Positions 10,327-20,724 of a DNA stretch of 64,000 nt are shown one piece after another. The stretch covers positions 124,001 through 188,000 of the forward strand of contig JAANYP010002852.1 in the NCBI GenBank assembly GCA_020465985.1. Reading direction: 5' to 3'. The translations under genes and the position numbers were made by a program. The notes below the pieces were generated by a model. That model was not told the origin of the DNA, ran no database searches, and saw only the letters and a list, made by a program, of their open reading frames with translations. Source of the stretch: Centrapalus pauciflorus. Lineage: Eukaryota > Streptophyta > Magnoliopsida > Asterales > Asteraceae. The first letter of the stretch is position 1; the number at the start of each line of letters is the position of its first letter.

Positions 10327-13300
10327 GGCAACCACAGGTCTCCTCATAGAACAAGATGGCATCTGGACAGTGGATGCTCTAGGCACATGACAGGCAATTC
10401 TGAATGCTTGTCAAATTTCAAAGGTTTTGATGGAGGTTTTGTTGCATTTGGAGGCAACTCAAAAGGAGGTAAGGTTACAGGTAAAGGTACTGTTAATGCA
10501 GGCAATATGACATTCCATGATGTTCTGTATGTTGAACAGCTTAAGTACAATCTATTGAGTGTCTCTCAAATCTGTGACAAACAAAACATTGTTCTGTTCA
10601 CAGATTCTGAGTGCATTGTTCTTTCAAAGGATTTCAAAATTCCTGAAAATCTTGTTTTTTACTTAGAACACCAAGAAAGGACAATGTTTACTGCCTGGAC
10701 ACAGCTCTCTTGACTAAATCAAATACTTTAAGCTGTTTAATATCCAAAGCATCATCAAATGAGTCTGCTCTCTGGCATAGAAGGATGTGTCACATGAACT
10801 TCAAGTCCATGAATGATTTAGTTAAAAAGAATCTGGTAAGAGGATTACCACAAAAGGAGTTCATTTGTGATGATCATTGTGTAGCATGTCTTAAAGGTAA
10901 GCAACACAAAACTTCTCATAAGGCCAAAGAAGTAAATTCAATCTCATCTGTTCTTCAGTTGTTACATATGGATCTATTTGGTCCAACATCTGTTTTGAGT
11001 GTGAATAAAAGGGCATACTGTTTAGTCATTGTTGATGATTTCACCAGATTTACTTGGGTTTACTTTCTTAGGTCCAAAGATTAAACTGCTGAGCTAGTTA
11101 AGTCTTTTATCCTTAAGATAGAAAACCAATCCAATTCCAAAGTTATGGTGATAAGATCAGACAATGGAACTGAATTTAAAAATGATTTTCTAAACAGTTT
11201 CTGTGAGTCCAAAGGCATTGCTAGACAATATAGTGCACCAAGAACACCACAGCAAAATGGTGTAGCTGAAAGAAAGAATAGAACATTAATTGAGGCTGCT
11301 AGAACAATGCTAGCTGATTCAAATCTGCCAATGACTTTCTGGGCAGAAGCTGTTAATACAGCCTGTTATGTTCTAAATAGGGTTCAAGTTGTCCAATCTC
11401 AAGGAAAAACTCCCTATGAGTTATTCCATAACAGAAGTCCCCAAATAGCTTTCTTCAAGTCTTTTGGATGCCCATGTACTATTCTTCACACCAAGACTCA
11501 CTTAGGGAAGTTTGAGAGTAAAGCTGAAGAAGGATTCTTTGTAGGATACTCAACTCAAAGCAAAGCCTATAGAGTATACAACAGTGTGTCTAAAACAATT
11601 GAAGAAAGTGCCAATGTTGAATTTAATGAAAATACTGCTAATATCAAAGGCACTGGTCCTGATTGGTTGTTTGATTTAGATTCACTAACAAATTCTCTGA
11701 GCTTTGTTGAGTATACTGCAGAAGCTGATGCATACAGGGTTGAAGCTGCTAACACGAATTCTCATGCTGCCAATACAATTTCTCATGCTGTTGGCACAAA
11801 GTCTCAGACTGCTGCAGATTCAACAAGTTGGGATGATTTCACCACTCTACCACTTCTGTCTTGTGATCCTCCAGGGGTCCTGAATGATACAAATCCAGAC
11901 ACTGAAGTGCCACTCCAAAGTTCTGAAAGAACAGCTCCAACACAACAGGAAACAGTCCCAGATTCAAGTCAAGTTTTTCAGAAACTGAACCACTCACTGG
12001 TTCTGATGGAGATGATACAAACCTTGGAACTTCTTTTCAAACAGAGAGAGAGCCCACACTAAGAGTTCACAAGTATCACCCTCTCAATCAAATACTGGGT
12101 GATCCAAGCACTCCTGTTGAAACAAGGAAAATGGTTCAAAATGAGACTGCTGCTGCTGAACTAGCAGTTCCTGAATTCAGTCTAGCTGCTTTTGAACATG
12201 CTTGTTTCATGTCTCAATTGGAACCTAAAAAGGCATCAGAAGCATTAAACGATTCATCCTGGATTGAAGCTATGCAAGAAGAGCTTTTACAGTTCAAAAT
12301 TCAGAATGTATGGACTCTGGTGGATCTTCCTAAAGGTAAGAGAGCAATAGGTACAAGATGGGTGTTCAGAAACAAGAAGGATGAGAGAGGAATAGTCATC
12401 AAGAACAAAGCAAGACTAGTCGCACAAGGGTACACTCAAGAAGAAGGAATAGATTATGATGATGTCTTTGCTCCAGTAGCAATAATTGAAGCCATCAGAC
12501 TGTTTCTAGCATATGCAAGTTTCAAAGGATTTAAAGTGTATCAAATGGATGTTAAGTCTGCTTTCCTGTATGGGACAATTGAAGAGGAAGTGTATGTGTG
12601 TCAACCTCCTGGTTTTGAAGACTACAAGTATCCAGACAGGGTGTACAAGCTAGACAAAGCTCTCTATGGTCTTCACCAAGCCCCCAGAGCATGGTAGGAC
12701 ACACTGTCATCATATCTTCTACAGAATGGATTCAAGAGAGGCACTCTGGACAAAACACTCTTCACTAAATCCATCAAAGCTGAGATTCTACTTGTCCAAA
12801 TCTATGTTGATGACATCATCTTTGGCTCAACTAATGATAGTTTGTGCAAAGAATTTGAGGCCCTAATGCACAAAAAGTTTCAAATGAGTTCAATGGGGGA
12901 ACTCACATTCTTTCTAGGGCTGCAGGTTAAACAGAAGCCTACTGGTCTATTCATAAGTCAATCAAAGTATGTCAAAGACATATTTGAAAAGTTTGGCTAT
13001 CAAGACACAAAGGTTGCAAGCACTCCAATGGATCCTCATAAACAGCTCCATACAGACAAAGATGGCATAGATGTGGATATTCATCTATACAGATCCCTTA
13101 TAGGATCTCTCATGTATCTAACATCTTCAAGACCTGATATTATGTTTGCTGTCTGTGTGTGTGCTAGATTTCAATGCTCTCCAAAGGATTCTCACTTGGT
13201 TGCTGTTAAAAGAATCTTTAGATATCTTAAAGGCCAACCACATTTAGGTCTATGGTATCCTAAAGACACTCCTTTTGAACTAACTGCTTATTCTGACAGT

Positions 13301-13748
13301 GACTATGGTGGATGCAACATTGACTATTAAATCCACAACTGGTGGATGTCAATACTTAGGAGCAAGACTGGTCTCTTGGCAATGCAAAAAGCAAACATCT
13401 GTCTCCACATCATCCACTGAAGCAGAATACGTAGCAGCTGCAAGCTGCTCCTCCCAGGTAATGTGGATTCAAAATCAGCTAAGAGACTATGGTATGAATT
13501 TCTTATCCACTCCTATTTATATTGACAATTCAAGTGCAATTAGCATTGTGCAAAACCCAGTGAAATTCCCAAAAACAAAGCATATAGAAATCAGGTTTCA
13601 CTTCATCAGAGATTGTAATGAAAAGAAATTAATCCAAGTTACCAAAATACATACAGATGATCAGCTAGCTGATCTATTTACAAAACCTTTTGATGTGGGA
13701 AGGTTCACTTTCCTAATATCAAATATTGGTATGGTAAACATGGATTAA
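10327..13748 (+). pseudogene. pol: Copia B pol (protease, integrase, RT, RNase H), disrupted
   Basis: In order: protease (WHLDSGCSRHMTG, catalytic DSG near 10365), GAG_pre-integrase, integrase zinc region (LWHRRMCH then CVACLKGK), integrase core with D (HMDLFGP), D (RSDNGTEF) and E (NGVAERKNRTLIEA), RT with YVDD near 12803, and RNase H ending FTKPFDVGRF. Lesions by comparison with copia D: a two-base expansion of a T run near 10650 (frameshift), nonsense at 11082, a frameshift near 11980, nonsense in the RT at 12695, and a frameshift at about 13325 in the RNase H. The polyprotein would normally be cut by its own protease. At least five breaks make it non-functional. Confidence 0.92.
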
Positions 13749-13784
13749 TTGGTTTTCATTATTATCGACTCAGTATGCTAATTT

Positions 13785-13794
13785 AAGGGGGAGA
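13785..13794 (+). other. Internal polypurine tract after copia B pol
   Basis: AAGGGGGAGA lies 37 bp after the pol stop and resembles the terminal tract at 17014-17022. The surrounding 13749-14091 is noncoding: it holds two CTGCTAG motifs 21 nt apart (13855, 13876) and a pyrimidine-rich leader before the aORF. Multiple polypurine tracts are known from Sireviruses. Here the tract marks the point where the aORF cassette begins. Confidence 0.65.
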
Positions 13795-14091
13795 CACTGT
13801 TCCATTGAAAAGTTGCACAATTTTACACTAACAGCATGAGTCTTTTCTCATGCTGCTAGTTCATTTTCTCGGACTGCTAGTTATTTTCACTTGATCTGTC
13901 AAAGTGTGCAGGGTATTTGGGTAATTTTTCAAATGTGTGCGCGGGACCCAACCTTTTCGAAACCTTTAAAGGTCCCGGTTTCGTTCAGTTGTAACTATCA
14001 GTTACATATTCTTCTTCCACGGCCTTCTGCTTTCTCTCTGAACGAATCACACATTCTTCTTTCAAACCCTACAACAATCGTTTGTTCATCC

Positions 14092-16923
14092 ATGGAGTTC
14101 GTAAAAGAGCATAACTGCCTCCCATACACCCTAAAACACTCTGAACTTCAACCGTTTCATGCAATGATGGATTTCCTCAGGCACTCCCATATTCATTATG
14201 CCCTAACCATAAACCCTACTATATACATCTCCCATATTGAACAGTTTTGGAATCATGCTTCTGTTCAAACCATCAATGGAGTGCTTACTCTCATATCCAA
14301 GATTGATGGAACTGTCATCAATATCACTGAAGAATCCATCAGACATCACTTGCATCTTCAAGATGCCTCAGGTATGACCGACCTATCCCTTCAAGCTTTA
14401 CATTTTGGTCTTCAAAACATTGGTTATAGGGGTCCTGCTGATTCTTTTACTTTTCTTAAGGCACATTTTTCTCCTAAATGGAAATACCTTGTGCACATTA
14501 TTCAGCAATGTTTAAGCCCCAAAAGAGCTGGTTGGTCTGAGTTTTCTTCAAATATTGCCATTGCCTTAGTGTGCTTTTCTACTGGCCAACAGTTCAATTT
14601 TTCAAACATGATTTTTCAGGGGATGTTAAGGCATCATTCCCTAAAGAATGGGAAATTTTGGATGTATCCTAGGTTTTTGGCAGAAATAACTTCACACACC
14701 TGCCCATCTCCACATTTACATAAACGGATACATGTTTCCCATAGGCACTCATTGTCTTCAATCAAAAGGCTGATAAAGCCAAGTGCCAATTTTGTCAGTG
14801 TAGATGCTCCATTGCCCTCTGCAATGATGAACATCATTTCAGGAAACAGAGGAGAGGGTCTTGAGCAGGCTCAGCCTAACATTACTGCTACAACCCCAAG
14901 ACCCCAACCCACTCCTCATGATACAAATATTCCCTCTGATCCTTTTGTACAGCCAACATGCCCACTCAGAAACACATACAAAAGAAAAAGGGGACCAGGA
15001 GCTCCTTCCTCCTCCTCCCATCAGCAAGAGCCATATATCCCTGTGCAGGAGGATACTCCTGCACAGCATATCCAAAGGGAACCACTAGAGGAAACTCCCA
15101 TCCTCACTCAGGAGGTGAACATCTCTTCAGAAATGGTTCATATGGGTTCTGTGGCTGGCACTACTGATGTCTCTGCAAAAGAGGCACAGGACAGTGCCAA
15201 CATAGCTAAGACCACGCCCATGGCAACAGCAAGTGTGCCAACACAAGCTGGAAGTCCCCAGAACCAAGAAAAGAGGGGCCCAGAGGTTTCTACTTCTGGT
15301 ATTGATGTCAGTGATAGATCACAAGCACCACAGGTGTTTTCTGATCTGGAGACTAGTCTGCAACTCATGCTTTTGACGGATCCCAAGCTGAAACCTGTTG
15401 TAGCTATGTTGGAATACCAAATGTCCATCATTGCTGCACAGGGTGCACAAATAATGGCCCTAAAGCAATCAGAATTGGCTCAAAATCAGAGGATGGATTA
15501 TCTTCATAAAGGGTTTACCCTTTGTGGAAATAAGCTCATTCAATTAGAGCGTTTGATTCAAACCCAAGGGGCAAAGGTTGTAGGTCCTTCTGACCAAACC
15601 AATGCTTCCAAAAAGGGGGAGAATCAGGAGGTTCCTAAATCAGTCCAAGCAGCTCCAACAACAACAACAGTCCAAGTAGCACCAACAGTCCCAGTTTCTA
15701 GGCTAGCAGTCCCAACAGCTTCTCAAGCTGTTAGCCTAGAAACTCAAGCTGCTCCTTTAAAAGTCACTGGAGTTGTGATCAGGGAAGACATTCAAGCTCC
15801 ATCAAGTACAGTCCAAGCAACATCCTCTTCTGCAAAAGACAAAGGCAAGGGCATTCTTAGTGAATCTCCAAAGCACAAATTCTCCTCCAAAGAAGCCCAG
15901 ATTGCCTTTGATGCTGAAGTTGCCAAAAGGTTAGCAGAAGAACAGGATAAAGAAATAGATCAGCAAGCCCAGCCCCCAATAGATGATGATGAGACATTAG
16001 GTGATTACCTAAAGGGGTTTGTGGGCAAACAAGGTGAAAAGAAGAGAAAGATGCCAACAGGGTACTCCAAGGCTGAGCATAGAAGATTTCTTATCAATTT
16101 TGCCTTTGCAGCAGGTATTCCAAAGAAAATGGCTCAGTCCATGTCTACTGAAAGGCTGCAGGAGATTCATGACAAGGAGATGGACAAAAGAAAGAGAACA
16201 AAAGTCTCTCCAGAAGCTCAACCATCCCAAGAAGTCCAACCATCAACTCAATCAGTCCAAACTAAAGCTGCTACCAGTGCTCCTGTTCCTACTGAACAAG
16301 CTGTTGCATCTATTCCTACATCTGATCCATCCTCACAAGCAAAGCTATATCAAGTTAAAAGAGTGCTGTTTGGTCAACAACTGCAAAAAGCCATGGAGAT
16401 AGAGAAGTTGATTGATCAGCATGATTTTACAAAGCCTCAAATCAATTACTGGTTTGCTAAGTCCCTGGATGACCGTAACTTGAGAGTTAAGTTTGTGGTA
16501 AGAAGGGAGTCTGGACCAGAAGAAGAATATGATACATTTTGGCAGATGGTTCAGAAGTTGACCAGAGATGAGCTTATCAGAATGCACAACATTGGGTCTG
16601 TATCACAAGTTAGATCTGCTCTACCACAAGTGAAGCAAGGAATTAAAGATCTAAAATCAATTGTTGACCCTGAATCTGCAAGGAAAGAAATAGAGGATGC
16701 TGTGAAGAAGGGGAAGAAGGTCAAGCAAGTTGATCTGTTTGTCAAGTCAAGGACATACAGAATCAAATTTTCAGATGGACCTGGTATATTCTTCAATCTT
16801 GAATTTTATGATTTACCAAAAGATATGCTACTTCAGATAAAATCTGTTAGGGTATCTTGTGATAGAGATGAGATGAAGAAAGAATTTTTGAAGGCTGTAG
16901 ATCAGAAACTTGCACAGTTGTAA
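14092..16923 (+). CDS. Copia B aORF: Asteraceae-type accessory protein after pol (943 aa, intact)
   Basis: The frame is open further upstream, but the ATG at 14092 (MEFVKEHNC) matches the start in copia D (39055). Regions: N-terminal domain about residues 1-245, rich in aromatic and His residues, with landmarks NPTIYISHIEQFW, WKYLVHIIQQC.SPKR and FWMYPRFL; Pro/Thr/Ser/Gln-rich linker about 246-640 with an embedded polypurine tract at 15611; basic segment about 650-710; C-terminal domain about 750-943 with charged helices (FVVRRESGPEEEYD). I see no signal peptide or membrane segment, so an envelope role is not supported. From memory, related ORFs in Asteraceae annotations are labelled 'synaptobrevin, longin-like'; that label is unverified. 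The function is unknown. It is probably translated from its own or a subgenomic RNA, being about 340 nt beyond pol. Confidence 0.85.
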   Translation: MEFVKEHNCLPYTLKHSELQPFHAMMDFLRHSHIHYALTINPTIYISHIEQFWNHASVQTINGVLTLISKIDGTVINITEESIRHHLHLQDASGMTDLSLQALHFGLQNIGYRGPADSFTFLKAHFSPKWKYLVHIIQQCLSPKRAGWSEFSSNIAIALVCFSTGQQFNFSNMIFQGMLRHHSLKNGKFWMYPRFLAEITSHTCPSPHLHKRIHVSHRHSLSSIKRLIKPSANFVSVDAPLPSAMMNIISGNRGEGLEQAQPNITATTPRPQPTPHDTNIPSDPFVQPTCPLRNTYKRKRGPGAPSSSSHQQEPYIPVQEDTPAQHIQREPLEETPILTQEVNISSEMVHMGSVAGTTDVSAKEAQDSANIAKTTPMATASVPTQAGSPQNQEKRGPEVSTSGIDVSDRSQAPQVFSDLETSLQLMLLTDPKLKPVVAMLEYQMSIIAAQGAQIMALKQSELAQNQRMDYLHKGFTLCGNKLIQLERLIQTQGAKVVGPSDQTNASKKGENQEVPKSVQAAPTTTTVQVAPTVPVSRLAVPTASQAVSLETQAAPLKVTGVVIREDIQAPSSTVQATSSSAKDKGKGILSESPKHKFSSKEAQIAFDAEVAKRLAEEQDKEIDQQAQPPIDDDETLGDYLKGFVGKQGEKKRKMPTGYSKAEHRRFLINFAFAAGIPKKMAQSMSTERLQEIHDKEMDKRKRTKVSPEAQPSQEVQPSTQSVQTKAATSAPVPTEQAVASIPTSDPSSQAKLYQVKRVLFGQQLQKAMEIEKLIDQHDFTKPQINYWFAKSLDDRNLRVKFVVRRESGPEEEYDTFWQMVQKLTRDELIRMHNIGSVSQVRSALPQVKQGIKDLKSIVDPESARKEIEDAVKKGKKVKQVDLFVKSRTYRIKFSDGPGIFFNLEFYDLPKDMLLQIKSVRVSCDRDEMKKEFLKAVDQKLAQL

Positions 16924-17013
16924 GTTTTTGAAAGCCTTGGTTTGTGAATAACAGTTTACTTTTTCATTTCAATTTTGTATAGAACTTAAAGTCTTGTGTA
17001 AAGAATTTAAGTT

Positions 17014-17022
17014 AGGGGGAGA
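17014..17022 (+). other. Terminal polypurine tract of copia B
   Basis: AGGGGGAGA lies one base before the 3' LTR and is the expected primer for plus-strand cDNA synthesis. The stretch from the aORF stop (16923) to here is a short AT-rich spacer. Confidence 0.9.
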
Positions 17023-17023
17023 T

Positions 17024-17700
17024 TGTTGGGAAATAGTTTAAGTACATTCAAACTGTTAGTTAGACTTCTCAGACTGTTAGTAGATTTTTCATGTAAATAC
17101 AAAGTTCATGCTGCTAGTTGAAGAAATTCGAGCTGCCAGTGTAAAAGTTCAAGCTGCCAGAGCAAATCAACTCAAGCTGCTCAATTCATGCTGTCAAGTG
17201 ATTCAAGCTGCTCAACAGTTTCATAAACAGAAAGTGCTGATTTTCAGGAAAGATATTTACACGAAGATTCCAGCATATCTACTATCAGAGAAGTCATAGT
17301 CCTTCAAGGAAACAAGTCCAAAAAGCAATATAAATACAGAGAATAGGTCATTCTATTGTATAGAAGTATAGAAGTTTTCTGCATATTTTGAGTCTGTAAT
17401 TGCTTTGTTGATTAAGTTTTCATAAGCCTCTAAGGTTGTAAAACCCTAAGAACAGTCTGTGTTCTTCGTCTAATCAAAACAGATTAGAGGTGATTGTAAT
17501 CATTGAATTCAGCAATACAAACAGTCTTGATTACTTCTTATGTTTTATGCTTCATTGGTTCTGAAAGTTTTTGTTAAAATAATTAAGTGTTATTCCGCAA
17601 ACTTCTTAATTAAACTTTGATTCAAAGCAAGATTATTGATTTATACTCTGATAAATTTCAAATCACTTAATCTTGGTTATTCATATTTTAGATCCTGACA
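17024..17700 (+). repeat. Copia B 3' LTR
   Basis: This 677-bp LTR starts TGTTGGGAAATAG and ends TCCTGACA, followed directly by the TGTAA target copy (17701-17705). It has an extra TATAGAAG relative to the 5' LTR and a TATA box at 17329-17336. Confidence 0.95.
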
Positions 17701-17705
17701 TGTAA

Positions 17706-17926
17706 CCTCAACAGTTCTTGGTGGAATTGGGGGGGTTTCCAGTGGGTACACTAGGGATTGTCTCCATGAACACTGTTGGTCCGTCCGTTATGGAATTTAG
17801 CATTTCTTCCGAAAGATCATGGAAACTGATGAATTCCAAAAATCATTCCCTCCACTGTACGTATTCTCCCCGATAGAGAATTGGGGGTTTCGTCTCTGAT
17901 CCCATGGGAAACGCGTCTTTTGACAT
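17706..17926 (-). pseudogene. gag: Copia A gag, N-terminal part
   Basis: The minus-strand ATG at 17924-17926 opens MSKDAFPMGSETKPP and a YRGEYVQWRE motif typical of copia gag N-termini. A frameshift follows near 17843. Beyond the TGTAA target copy the frame resumes at 6938 on the far side of copia B (NITEAQKRRK). Upstream (to the right) is the long repeat-rich leader of copia A. Confidence 0.8.
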
Positions 17927-17956
17927 TATGACTGATAGATAGGAAACATTCAAAGA

Positions 17957-18730
17957 TCGAATGATGTTTGATTGAAATTGAATCAGTTGATCAACTGTTA
18001 AAAATTGATCAACCTTTGAAAGAATGTTGAATGAAACTTGATTGAACAAGTTAATCAACTCGAATGATGAGTTGAACAACTCGATTAAGGAATGATTGAA
18101 ACTCGAACCAATGTATTATCAACTCGAATCTATAACAAATGAACTTGTTAGAAGAATTAAGCAACTCGAATCAAGTAGTTATGAAACTCGAGTGACTTAA
18201 TGTGCAACTCGATTTGTACTTATGTGCAACTCGATTGACTCAGTGTAAAACTCGATTAATACAGTGTGAAACTCGATTGATTCTGTGTGAAACTCGGTTG
18301 ATTCTGTGTGAAACTCGATTGATTCTAATTTGCAAGTCAAATGGAATTAAGTGCAACTCGAATTAGACTTTCCTTTGAACTTGATGAACTCGAATAGAAT
18401 GTAATTTCAACTCGAATTCAACTATTGTGCAACTCGATTAATACCTTGTGATTAATTACTTGGAGAAATTAAACTTGGATCAACTCGAATTGATTTTAGT
18501 TCAACTCGAATGGAATATACTTCCAACTCAAATGTAAGATTGGTCAACTCGATTGACACTAGAGTGAACTTGATTGAAATGCAAGTCAACTCGATTAAGA
18601 TGCAAGTCAACTCGGTTAAAAATGCAAGTCAACTCGATTGAACTACAAGTTCAACTCGATTGACACTAAAGTCAAACTCGATTTTAAACTTGTTATCAAC
18701 TCGATTGATAAAGTCAGTCAACTCGAATTG
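17957..18730 (-). repeat. Phased 21-22 nt TCGA-core array in the copia A leader
   Basis: On the plus strand AACTCGATT or AACTCGAAT recurs with its TCGA (or one-base variant) at 18038, 18060, 18081, 18103, 18124, 18145, 18166, 18188, 18209, 18231, 18252, 18273, 18294, 18315, 18337, 18358. After a small phase slip it continues to 18723. Steps are almost always 21 or 22 nt and about 30 copies are present. The sequence between cores is poorly conserved. The sense RNA (minus strand) carries AATCGAGTT. The array occupies the 5' leader between primer site and gag. Confidence 0.85.
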
Positions 18731-19158
18731 CTCAAGAACATAGTATAATTCGAGTTTCTTAGTTTTTCAAAATTTTCAAGTCTGAAACTCAAATTAATTT
18801 GTAAAACACAGCTATTTTCAACCAAATTGATATCGAAGGTAGGGATTCTGATTTCAAACACTTTTTGTGAAAGTATATCGTCAAAAAACATATCTAAAGG
18901 TGACTTTTGCAATGAAACAGTGAAGAACTTTTGGTTTTTCAAAATTTCCGAAAAATCAACAGATCTTTTTCTGTGTTTGATGAATCAAAATAAATATATA
19001 TTCAATTGAATCGACTTCCTAACTTCATCCTTCGATCCAATTTTTAGAATCAATAATCAACAGGATAAAAAGCTTTGTTGATTTTTGTGTTTTTCGAAAA
19101 AAAATGTCAAGAACAGTTCTCGAAAATATTCAATTTCAAATCAAAAATCACCCTAAGT
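18731..19158 (-). other. Copia A leader, unique part
   Basis: AT-rich sequence between the repeat array and the primer site. Short ORFs on both strands show no resemblance to anything I know, and I see no further repeats. Confidence 0.6.
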
Positions 19159-19170
19159 GCTCTGATACCA
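19159..19170 (-). other. Copia A primer-binding site (initiator Met-tRNA)
   Basis: The plus strand reads GCTCTGATACCA, so the minus strand has TGGTATCAGAGC two bases after the 5' LTR end. This fixes the orientation of copia A. Confidence 0.9.
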
Positions 19171-19172
19171 AT

Positions 19173-19457
19173 TGTAAATTACGAATCCAATCAAACAATC
19201 AACAATTACAACAATCAATCAAGAACATAATCAAGAATACTAACTGAATGCTTGAATTGATTGCAAAATGATTACAAAGGAGAATGACATTGTAGCCCTA
19301 GATCTTAGTGGAATTCCGTGTGGATTTAATACGATAACAGTCAGATCTGTTTCTCCCTATTACAAAGTCAACTATGCTTTTATACTACTTACAACTATGA
19401 AAAAATTACAAAATAAACCCTAGACTTTGTATTTCATTAACAAAAGATATTCCAACA
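19173..19457 (-). repeat. Copia A 5' LTR
   Basis: On the minus strand it starts TGTTGGAATATC and ends ATTTACA (285 bp), followed by the primer site. This is much shorter than the LTRs of B, D and F. The partner 3' LTR is not in the window. Confidence 0.8.
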
Positions 19458-19727
19458 GTATGTATATATGGCAATTCCCACATGACAGCCATAGCCCATC
19501 CCAGACGCTCAAATGACTCAATGATCTCAAAATCATCAAAGTCAGACTCTTTTAAAGTACGTTCTATGAGAAACCTAGGGGGTTTGCCTTATTGGTATTG
19601 GGGGAATTTCAAGGAACTCCGCATTGAGGGGTTTCTCAAAGCGGACGTTCTTAGGGTCGTGGGTTCTCATCCTAGGCTTTTGGGAATTTACGGAATGGTT
19701 ACCATTTGCGTGGAATTGGGTTGACAT
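19458..19727 (-). pseudogene. Athila-type ORF fragment (N-terminal), cut by copia A
   Basis: A minus-strand ATG at 19727 opens a frame (MSTQFHANG). After one frameshift near 19580 it continues with ESDFDDFEIIESFERLGW and ends at the copia A insertion. The SFERLGW plus WELPY pattern recalls the Athila ORF1 or plant-transposon-protein family, which is a tentative assignment from memory. No catalytic motif is visible. The remainder must lie beyond copia A, to the left of the window. Confidence 0.45.
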
Positions 19728-20724
19728 CTAAAAATAATGCAAAGACAAAGGATTGTAAACATGGGGTTTCTATGACAATGATTTATGAAAATTAAACACC
19801 CTTTTTCAATAATAAATAAACTAATCCTAAGTCTCACCAACAATGTGAGCCCAATCTAGACCTATTAAATGCATAAACTTTAATAATTAACTAAGTTAAC
19901 AATAAACGCATAACCTTTTAGATAAAAAGTGTCAAAATATAATAAAAACGAAAAAATCCATAATTTTTACAAAACTTTTGCAAAAATAAATTTTATATTA
20001 ATTAAATGAGTATTTAGAAAATTATTAACAACCCTTTTTTCAATAAAAATCATGTAACTCCCAAAACATCAACTCATGCATGCATGATAAACTAGCGTAG
20101 AATGAAGCTAAAGGGGTTATAGGGAGTACACCTTGATAATCTTTGACAAGAACTAACGTCGGAAAGAATATTTGATGTGAAAAAGACGAATTTTCGATGA
20201 TTTTAAGGCCTAGAAATCGAAATCCGCCACTTCTGCTATTAGGGTTTAGGTTTTAACTGTTTCTGGACAATCAGTATTGTTTTTATAAACTTTTAAGCGC
20301 GTCGGGCCGCAGGGCCAGCGAAGGCCTGCGCCCCTCCTGCGCCCGGGCCTCTGGATTTGTGATTTGGGTCGTGCACTAGTCTCGAAACCCTAATTCTTTG
20401 ATTTTTAAAATTTTACGGGTATACTCTCCAACTTATGCTCGTATTATCAGGTTAATATAATTCTGCTATGTGCTTAAAATTTTTATTTTATGATGTGGGG
20501 GTCCTATTATTTAATTTAAAACCTAATTTCTAAAGACAACTAAGTTCAGGAGGACAAATTCTCCCGAACTTAATTGGGTACACACAAGTAACACAAATAA
20601 GCAATTTAACACAGACAATATTAAAAAAAAAACAATTAAATTCAAATAATCAAAATACTCTGGGTTGCCTCCTAGAAAGCGCTAAGTTTTACGTCTTCAG
20701 CCAGACGTACTGCTCCTAAAGTAA
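19728..20724 (-). other. Athila noncoding or LTR-like region
   Basis: There is no gene. Landmarks: a minus-strand TATA-type TATAAAA at 20281-20287; a GC-rich block (about 20300-20350) shared with 850-910; and the block around 20661-20683 whose minus strand reads AGCGCTTTCTAGGAGGCAAC, a sequence often found just after pol in Athila elements. LTR ends were not identified, so whether this is the 3' LTR or a promoter-bearing internal spacer is open. Confidence 0.45.

Larger units (their letters stand above)
6939..17700 (+). mobile_element. Copia B: young, full-length Sirevirus-type Ty1/copia element with extra 3' ORF, TSD TGTAA
   Basis: The element is 10,762 bp with LTRs 6939-7607 and 17024-17700, flanked by TGTAA at 6934-6938 and 17701-17705. 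Order: LTR, Met-tRNA primer site, gag, protease-integrase-RT-RNase H (broken), internal polypurine tract, aORF (intact), terminal polypurine tract, LTR. By eye the LTRs differ by six substitutions and one 8-bp duplication, roughly 0.9 percent, the lowest divergence of any pair here. It sits in the gag gene of copia A. It cannot supply its own pol proteins but could still provide RNA, Gag and aORF product. Confidence 0.95.
1057..19457 (-). mobile_element. Copia A: decayed Sirevirus-type Ty1/copia element, host of two nested insertions
   Basis: The element runs on the minus strand from its 5' LTR (19173-19457) through leader, gag, protease and the start of integrase at 1057, where it is cut by the Athila-like LTR. 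Its RT, RNase H and 3' LTR are not in the window. Two insertions interrupt it: the solo LTR 1369-3584 and copia B 6939-17700. Removing each insertion with one target-site copy rejoins protein-level homology (pre-integrase to integrase; gag N-part to gag C-part), which supports the nesting. The long gag with an acidic coiled-coil tail is typical of Sireviruses. GTATG at 19458-19462 is the presumed target-site copy; its partner lies outside the window. Confidence 0.85.

Noticed and set aside
14092..16923. aORF as a retroviral envelope gene
   Set aside because: Its position after pol fits, but I see no signal peptide, hydrophobic fusion segment or transmembrane anchor in B, D or F.
17957..18730. 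CRISPR array as explanation for the regular 21-nt motif
   Set aside because: The repeat core is only about 9 nt, spacers are 12-13 nt and degenerate, no cas genes are present, and the context is a plant retrotransposon.
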